From Clostridium lundense DSM 17049 (GTDB lineage Bacteria > Bacillota > Clostridia > Clostridiales > Clostridiaceae), in contig NZ_JHVC01000021.1 in NCBI RefSeq assembly GCF_000619945.1, forward strand, positions 1-64,000: 64,000 bases of DNA, in the 5' to 3' direction. The notes beneath the pieces were generated by a model that had not been told where the DNA came from, did not search any database, and saw nothing but the letters and a program-made list of their open reading frames with translations. Within the stretch, counting starts at the first letter, position 1. The number at the start of each line of letters is the position of its first letter. Positions 59,684-64,000 of the stretch are shown here, in pieces. A program made the position numbers and the translations under genes.

Positions 59684-60148
59684 TTAATAAGGTTTCTTTA
59701 TTATGTGTTGCCAGTTCCAAGGCAGTGGATAACTTTTAATGTGTTCAAATTTCTTAATCTGAACTGAACCAAATGCTCCAGTCTCAATTATCATTCTATC
59801 ATCACCAACAGTATTAATTGAGCCAACAAAAGGGTGTGCTATTACCTCTAATCTAATTAAATATCCACTTCCTCCTTGCCTCTCAACATTTACTATATCA
59901 ACACTATATGGAAAGATTATCGGCAATTCAGTTAGATATTCTTTGTAATAGTTATTTATTTCTTTCTGCATATATGGAACAAGTAATGAAATAAGCATAT
60001 CTCTATAAATAATTTCCTTTGAGTTCTCTGCCAAATGAGACTGCTCAATTTTAGGCGGTTGTTTTATGGTTAATTCATAGGCAGAGCATGGAATCTCAAA
60101 AGATGTTATTACTGTTAAAAGACTTATTATAAGTACAATTTTTTTCAA
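59684..60148 (-). CDS. DUF3888-family secreted protein
   Basis: 154 residues from a TTG at 60146-60148 that has GGAGGTGG 5 nt before; a longer reading from 60259 has no ribosome site. A signal peptide (LKKIVLIISLLTVITSFEIP) ends near CSAYE. The mature part has YRDMLISLLVPYMQKEINNYY and VIAHPFVGSINTVGDDRMII, as in DUF3888 proteins and in the distant paralogue at 44778-45230. Function unknown. Confidence 0.75.
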   Translation of the reverse strand: MKKIVLIISLLTVITSFEIPCSAYELTIKQPPKIEQSHLAENSKEIIYRDMLISLLVPYMQKEINNYYKEYLTELPIIFPYSVDIVNVERQGGSGYLIRLEVIAHPFVGSINTVGDDRMIIETGAFGSVQIKKFEHIKSYPLPWNWQHIIKKPY

Positions 60149-60248
60149 AAATACCACCTCCGAGAGTGTTCTATAAATAGTTTCTCCTATCAGTGGATTT
60201 ATATTATTGAAACATAAAATTATAAAATAATAAAGAAGAGGTGAAAAT

Positions 60249-60323
60249 ATGAGGGACAATGTAAGGGGAGGCGCTTTAACAGAAACAACATTATTTGTGT
60301 TGTTAGCAGTATATAGGTGTTGA
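60249..60323 (+). pseudogene. Truncated padR copy (first ~22 codons)
   Basis: Ribosome site GAGGTG and MRDNVRGGALTETTLFVLLA match the start of the intact PadR gene at 61181. After AVY the sequence switches to the duplicated segment and stops (RC*). Confidence 0.85.
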
Positions 60324-60339
60324 AAAGTTTTTTGAATTT

Positions 60340-60381
60340 AAAAGGTCCTCAATGTAGTTAATTACACTAAGGATCTTTTAG
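60340..60381 (-). terminator. Terminator hairpin of the Pro/aromatic-rich gene
   Basis: AAAAGGTCCT pairs with AGGATCTTTT (one G-T type mismatch) about 20 bp past the stop of the 60403-60663 gene. The copy at 62418-62459 reads AGGGCCTTTT. Confidence 0.6.
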
Positions 60382-60402
60382 ACATATTATTTTAATACTC
60401 CT

Positions 60403-60663
60403 TTAATAAAGGGTAGGAACTGGATAGCATGCAACTTGATCAATAAACTCCGGATCAAACCCATAGAACGTCCAATATCGGCCAGTCCATATATAACCTG
60501 AAATTTCGCCATATTCTACTCTTGTAGGATAAAACCAGAAAGGCATTCCATATTTGGGCCATACATAGGTGTATGTGTTCACGCAGTCAATAATATAAGA
60601 AGTTGATGGTTTTGGCGGAATAGTTGTTGGTGGTGGGTAATTCGGAGGTCCGAATTGACTCAT
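60403..60663 (-). CDS. Small Pro/aromatic-rich protein, possibly spore-coat-like
   Basis: 86 residues. The N-terminus MSQFGPPNYPPPTTIPPKPS is proline-rich, followed by an aromatic-rich body (YTYVWPKYGMPFWFYPTRVE; YIWTGRYWTFYGFDPE) with two Cys. No signal peptide. Strong ribosome site AAAGGAG. Such composition is common in spore coat/exosporium proteins of clostridia, but that is a resemblance only. The duplicated copy at 62481 is inactivated by a Trp-to-stop change. Confidence 0.68.
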   Translation of the reverse strand: MSQFGPPNYPPPTTIPPKPSTSYIIDCVNTYTYVWPKYGMPFWFYPTRVEYGEISGYIWTGRYWTFYGFDPEFIDQVACYPVPTLY

Positions 60664-60822
60664 ATGACTTCACTCCTTTTAAAAGTCCTCTATACTTATA
60701 ATATAAACAAAGGCGTATTGTTGTTCATAAATATTATAATAACTTTATACAAAAAAATAGTTGGTATTATAAATTAAATTACAATAACCAAATGATTATA
60801 ATTTAAGAACATTGCATAATAA

Positions 60823-61008
60823 TTAAAACTCCTTGTTTTTAATTTTTTTATACAATTTGTCTAACACATAAATAGAGGGGCTGAAGAAACCCATTATCCA
60901 CATTGCAAAAACAAAATTTCCATTAACGTCACTGCCAGCACTGCTTGTTAAGAAAGCCAGTATAACTCCAACTATCCCCAAAAGTATAGATAATCCAATT
61001 AATCTCAT
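60823..61008 (-). CDS. Small two-helix membrane protein
   Basis: 61 residues. MRLIGLSILLGIVGVILAFL forms one helix and NFVFAMWIMGFFSPSIYVL a second, with a Lys-rich C-terminal tail (KKIKNKEF). Ribosome site AAGGGGGAT. Unknown function. Confidence 0.65.
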   Translation of the reverse strand: MRLIGLSILLGIVGVILAFLTSSAGSDVNGNFVFAMWIMGFFSPSIYVLDKLYKKIKNKEF

Positions 61009-61114
61009 AATTATCCCCCTTTTTTATTCGTCCCATCTTACAAGTATGCATTAAGCTATAGTTTATGTATATGTTAATTATAACATTAATTTCAATATAA
61101 TGTATGAGTTTAAA

Positions 61115-61164
61115 TTGACAGTTATTACGTTTAGTGATATATTTATATTACGGTAAACGTAATA
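61115..61164 (+). promoter_or_regulatory. padR promoter with flanking 11-bp inverted-repeat operator
   Basis: TTGACA (61115-61120), 17-bp spacer, TATATT (61138-61143). TATTACGTTTA (61123-61133) and TAAACGTAATA (61154-61164) are perfect inverted repeats flanking the -10 element, an ideal autorepression site. Confidence 0.82.
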
Positions 61165-61180
61165 AAGAAGAGGTGAAGAT

Positions 61181-61507
61181 ATGAGGGACAATGTAAAAGG
61201 TGGTGCTTTAACAGAAACAACATTATTTGTGTTGTTAGCAGTGTATCAACCTAATCATGGATATGGGATAATGCAGTTTATTGAAGATAAAACAGGAGGT
61301 CGCTTATCTTTAGGAGCTGGTACACTTTATGGAGCCATCAATACTTTGGTGAAGAAAAAATGGATTGTTCTTCATGATGAAGATAGTAGAAAAAAAGAGT
61401 ATGTTATAACAGAAGAGGGGAAAAGAATTGTTGAGCAAGAGGTAGATAGGTTAAAGGAGATTCATGATACTGCTTTAAAGATTATTGGGGAGGGAAGCCA
61501 TGAATAA
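61181..61507 (+). CDS. PadR-family transcriptional regulator
   Basis: 108 residues, the short PadR-s1 type: winged helix with LTETTLFVLLAVYQPNHGYGIMQFIEDKTGGRLSLGAGTLYGAINTLVKKKWI (~8-60) and a short C-terminal dimerisation helix. Its promoter carries a perfect inverted repeat, so it is likely autoregulated. It overlaps the following DUF2812 gene by 8 bp, a pairing common in Firmicutes in which PadR responds to envelope or drug stress. A truncated copy of its first codons lies at 60249. Confidence 0.92.
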   Translation: MRDNVKGGALTETTLFVLLAVYQPNHGYGIMQFIEDKTGGRLSLGAGTLYGAINTLVKKKWIVLHDEDSRKKEYVITEEGKRIVEQEVDRLKEIHDTALKIIGEGSHE

Positions 61508-62120
61508 AAAGATATATCGTTATTTCGGAGGTTTTTTAGAAAAACAGGGGAGATTTCTAAATAGTATGTCTGTTAAGGGTTACCGCTTAGTAAAAACAGG
61601 AAAATTATTATATGAATTTGAACAGTGTACTCCAGGAAAATATGAGTATTGTGTTGAATTTGTAGCTGACAAATCTTATAAGGAGATAGTAGAGTATCAA
61701 AAATTTTTAGATTCATTGGGATTTAGAAGTTTTAATAAAAATTTAAATTTAAGGTATTGCTATGGGAAAGTAAAGTGGCGTCCTTGGGCAAAAGGAATGG
61801 GGCAGATTGCTACAAGTGCAGGAGGCTATAATAAAGAAATATTAATTCTTGAGAAAGAGAGAGATGGTAAGCCTTTTAAGCTGCATACAGATTTTAAAGA
61901 TTTGATAAGCTACTATAAGTCCATTCGCAATATGTATTTAACAAATGTGATATTAGTAATAGCTTTTGTGATGGGCAGTTTTCTTCCGTATTTTAGAACT
62001 AATAATGTAAGTGCATTTCGAATAGTTATGGCTATTGTAGGAGTGACATTTTCAGTTCCTACTATCATGTATACAAACACAATTTTAGGATATAAAAATG
62101 AACTAAAAACTTACGAATAA
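61500..62120 (+). CDS. DUF2812 membrane protein, partner of PadR
   Basis: 206 residues from the ATG at 61500 (ribosome site GGGGAGGG), overlapping the PadR stop. An N-terminal DUF2812 domain (KGYRLVKTGKLLYEFEQCTPGKYEYCVEFV, ~25-60) is followed by two C-terminal membrane helices (~147-168 and ~175-195). DUF2812 proteins are regularly cotranscribed with PadR regulators. Biochemical role unknown, possibly a membrane sensor or effector of the PadR response. Confidence 0.87.
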   Translation: MNKKIYRYFGGFLEKQGRFLNSMSVKGYRLVKTGKLLYEFEQCTPGKYEYCVEFVADKSYKEIVEYQKFLDSLGFRSFNKNLNLRYCYGKVKWRPWAKGMGQIATSAGGYNKEILILEKERDGKPFKLHTDFKDLISYYKSIRNMYLTNVILVIAFVMGSFLPYFRTNNVSAFRIVMAIVGVTFSVPTIMYTNTILGYKNELKTYE

Positions 62121-62198
62121 TAAACAGATTTTTAAGCTTTAGTGGGAGTAAAAACTACTCTATTTTAAATATAAAAAATAGTATTGAGTTAATTTAGG

Positions 62199-62237
62199 AA
62201 AAATAGGGGTGCTGTCTGTGGGAACACTCCTATTTTT
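62199..62237 (+). terminator. Terminator of the padR-DUF2812 operon
   Basis: AAAAATAGGGGTG pairs with CACTCCTATTTTT around a ~12-nt loop, 79 bp after the stop. Confidence 0.85.
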
Positions 62238-62361
62238 AGTGAAGTGAATAGTAAAGAAAATATTTTAATGTTCTAAGTTCGGAGTTTTTGCTTAGCAATA
62301 CACTTGCCTAAAAAATCAAAAATTCTTTACCTTTGTTAAAGCATAATTTTTGACCTTTCTT

Positions 62362-62835
62362 AACAACATTATTTGTGTTGTTAGCAGTGTATAGGTGTTG
62401 AAAAGTTTTTTGAATTTAAAAGGTCCTCAATGTAGTTAATTACACTAAGGGCCTTTTAGACATATTATTTTAATACTCCTTTAATAAAGGGTAGGAACTG
62501 GATAGCATGCAACTTGATCAATAAACTCTGGATCAAACCCATAGAACGTCCAATATCGGCCAGTCCATATATAACCTGAAATTTCGCCATATTCTACTCT
62601 TGTAGGGTAAAACCAGAAAGGCATTCCATATTTGGGTCATACGTAGGTGTATGTGTTCACGCAGTCAATAATATAAGAAGTTGATGGTTTTGGCGGAATA
62701 GTTGTTGGTGGTGGGTAATTCGGAGGTCCAAATTGACTCATATGATTTCACTCCTTTTAAAAGTCCTCTATACTTATAATATAAACAAAGGCGTATTGTT
62801 GTTCATAAATATTATAGTAACTTTATACAAAAAAA
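62362..62835. repeat. 474-bp segmental duplication, copy 2
   Basis: Same content as 60284-60757, but starting directly in the padR fragment, with no preceding padR start. The embedded gene copy is broken by a stop codon. Confidence 0.92.
62481..62741 (-). pseudogene. Nonsense-mutated copy of the Pro/aromatic-rich gene
   Basis: Same length as the 60403-60663 gene, but the Trp codon in TYTYVWPKYG is TGA here (forward strand GGGTCATACG against GGGCCATACA), truncating the protein after about 34 residues. The ribosome site and start are intact. Confidence 0.88.
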
Positions 62836-62964
62836 GGAGCTTATGATTGATGGGATTGTAGGGGAGAGGGGTTGAGATAGGTTAATAAATAGGTAAAAGA
62901 AGGAGAATAAGTGTCCACACTACTCTCCTTTTTGTAATATAAAAATTGTGAAATAATTTTAAAC
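62742..62964. other. Spacer right of the duplication
   Basis: Holds the promoter side of the broken copy and a hairpin, GGAGAATAAGTG... against CACTACTCTCC with a TTTTTG tail (about 62900-62935). No gene seen. Confidence 0.4.
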
Positions 62965-63107
62965 TTAATCTATAACCTCATATCTTTCTTTAATAAGTGA
63001 TTCTATAGCATTATCTATATCCTTATTTTTAACAAGAATATAATCTGTATCATAAGTAGAAACAGCAAATATACTTATTCCTTTTTGTGCTAATATTGTA
63101 CTAATTT
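62965..63107 (-). pseudogene. C-terminal ACT-domain fragment of a lost gene
   Basis: In-frame codons read TILAQKGISIFAVSTYDTDY, then ILVKNKDIDNAIESLIKERYEVID and a stop. This is the C-terminal half of an ACT-type domain (KGIS-F-STYDTDYILVK is a common pattern in small ACT proteins). An in-frame stop and non-coding sequence precede it, so the rest of the gene is lost. Confidence 0.75.
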
Positions 63108-63211
63108 AAGATTTATCATATTAATTTTCATAATATAAAACTATTAGTATGTTGATATTAAATTAATATAATGATAATATCTCTTGGCGTAATTTTAAAA
63201 TAAGCAAAAAT

Positions 63212-63252
63212 AAAAAAAGCCAAGAAATATCATTAAAATATCTCCCAGGCTT
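63212..63252 (-). terminator. Riboswitch expression-platform terminator
   Basis: On the minus strand AAGCCTGGGAGATAT pairs with ATATTTCTTGGCTT and is followed by TTTTTATTTTTG. Its 5' arm is the conserved 3' end of the ykkC aptamer, so ligand binding and termination would be mutually exclusive. Confidence 0.8.
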
Positions 63253-63330
63253 TTATCCTTCCGTGTACACAATAAACTGTGCGTTTTCTCTCGGACCTGC
63301 CAGTTATAAACTGCGGAACCCTAGAAAACT
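63240..63330 (-). ncRNA. ykkC-class riboswitch, probably guanidine-I
   Basis: Minus strand shows the ykkC hallmarks in order: CTAGGGTTCCGC at the P1 side, CTGGCAGGTCCGAGAGAAAA, a variable hairpin (GCACAGTTTATTGTGTAC), then ACACGGAAGGATAAAAGCCT and GGGAGA. The GGTCCGAGAG and ACACGG-AGGATAAAAGCC-GGGAGA blocks fit the guanidine-I subtype better than the ppGpp or PRPP subtypes, as far as can be judged by eye. A terminator whose 5' arm overlaps the aptamer 3' end follows. Genes normally controlled are guanidine exporters or carboxylases, but here only an ACT-domain remnant lies downstream. Confidence 0.8.
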
Positions 63331-63487
63331 AAACTATATAAACTTTTTATTATTTATAAATTGTAACTTATAAATGAATTCTAGCATAATACAAAATTTA
63401 AATCAACTTTATATTTTTTCTTTACATGTCTAAATATCACAAATTCATAATTAATGGATTTTATAAAAGTATTATAAGACTATTTGG

Positions 63488-63516
63488 TTGACTTAGAAAA
63501 ATATCTATAGTATTCT
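63488..63516 (+). promoter_or_regulatory. Promoter of the MocR-type gene
   Basis: TTGACT (63488-63493), 17-bp spacer, TATTCT (63511-63516), 35 bp before the start codon. Confidence 0.65.
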
Positions 63517-63551
63517 TTGCTCTATAGAACATATATTAGATGAGGTGTTTT

Positions 63552-64000
63552 ATGTTAATAATTGATTGGAAACCTGACAAATCTGCATCTACACCTTTAT
63601 ATAAGCAGATAGTAGATTATATTAAGAAAAAGATATCAAATGGAGAGTGGACGCTTGGAAGTAGGCTTCCTACTCAAAGAGAATTAGCAGAAAGTTTTGA
63701 GGTGAATAGGAGTACTATTGTTGAAGCTTTATCTGAATTAAAGGCTGAGGGATTAATCGAAGGCAAGAGCAGGGGAGGAACAATAATAGTTAATAATGCA
63801 TGGTCACTATTAGCCTCAACTCCACCACCAAATTGGCAGAGTTATGTAAAGGGTGGTATACATAAACCAAATTTGCAAACAATTCAAGTGGTAAATCAAT
63901 TAGAATATAAAAGTGGAATAATTCGTTTAGGAACAGGAGAACTATCACCAGAAATGTATCCTCATGAAATGATGAAAACAGTTCTAAACAATGTTTCTAG
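63552..64000 (+). CDS. MocR-type regulator (GntR winged helix plus aminotransferase domain), 5' part
   Basis: The first 149 codons, cut by the window end. A GntR winged helix spans ~12-75 (STPLYKQIVDYIKKKISNGE ... GSRLPTQRELAESFEVNRSTIVEALSELKAEGLIEGKSRGGTII). Then comes the linker and the start of a fold-type-I PLP-dependent aminotransferase domain (IIRLGTGELSPEMYPHEMM). Ribosome site GAGGTG. MocR proteins use PLP or amino compounds as effectors and often regulate divergent genes. Here the divergent neighbour is the riboswitch with its gene remnant. Confidence 0.9.
   Translation, partial: MLIIDWKPDKSASTPLYKQIVDYIKKKISNGEWTLGSRLPTQRELAESFEVNRSTIVEALSELKAEGLIEGKSRGGTIIVNNAWSLLASTPPPNWQSYVKGGIHKPNLQTIQVVNQLEYKSGIIRLGTGELSPEMYPHEMMKTVLNNVS

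Larger units (their letters stand above)
60284..60757. repeat. 474-bp segmental duplication, copy 1
   Basis: From AACAACATTATTTGTG to the A-run at 60757, this matches 62362-62835 with a constant offset of 2078 bp and only a handful of substitutions. It contains a padR fragment, a hairpin (60340-60381) and the Pro/aromatic-rich gene. Confidence 0.92.

Noticed and set aside
1..64000. CRISPR array or tandem short repeats
   Set aside because: No regularly spaced direct repeats with unique spacers were found; the repeats seen are dispersed hairpins, promoter modules and operators.

Overview
The window looks like chromosomal DNA of a spore-forming, anaerobic, low-GC Firmicute, most likely a Clostridium of the C. 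botulinum/C. sporogenes type. That placement is inference. It rests on very AT-rich DNA, strong GGAGG ribosome sites with frequent TTG/GTG starts, a tricistronic gerA-type spore germination operon, a 2-enoate-reductase-like flavoenzyme, citrate lyase genes, and a clostridial-type class D beta-lactamase. No rRNA, tRNA or CRISPR array was seen.

Region 1 (1-10.4 kb) is read mainly on the minus strand. It holds the 5' end of an IS256-family transposase, a FAD oxidoreductase with a Rieske tail, the germination operon gerA-gerB-gerC, and a compact operon of an Hsp90-family ATPase with two paralogous, cysteine-conserving TPR-like proteins. Region 2 (10.4-18.1 kb) is a citrate fermentation block: an amidohydrolase, a divergent GntR/FCD regulator, citD-citE-citF, a 2-hydroxycarboxylate transporter and a small membrane protein. 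Three GTATACAA operators spaced exactly 20 bp apart precede citD. Region 3 (18-28 kb) has a secreted propeller/transglutaminase-like protein, two tandemly duplicated chemoreceptors, a CPBP protease and an OYE-type flavoenzyme.

Region 4 (28-42.5 kb) starts with IS200/IS605-like structured remnants and a broken acetyltransferase. It continues with a probable ferric-siderophore locus (AraC regulator, perfect 19-bp Fur box, two YbtP/YbtQ-like ABC half-transporters). Next come an acetyltransferase, an HD phosphohydrolase, and a two-component system with a LanFEG/CprABC-like peptide-resistance ABC transporter preceded by three CAAGGTTAA repeats at 11-bp spacing.

Region 5 (42.5-64 kb) is accessory in character: many short single genes (S8 peptidase, methyltransferases, DUF3888, DUF4177, GNAT, DUF1275, ECF sigma/DUF4179 pair, class D beta-lactamase, NhaC/LysR pair, PadR/DUF2812 pair), several gene remnants, a 474-bp segmental duplication, and a recurrent ~40-nt promoter module in front of minus-strand genes. 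At the right edge a ykkC-class (probably guanidine-I) riboswitch with its terminator faces only a gene remnant, and a MocR-type regulator runs off the window.

Leading candidates for something undescribed are the Hsp90-TPR-TPR operon, the TnpB-less IS605-like structured RNAs, the repeated promoter module, and the orphan riboswitch.
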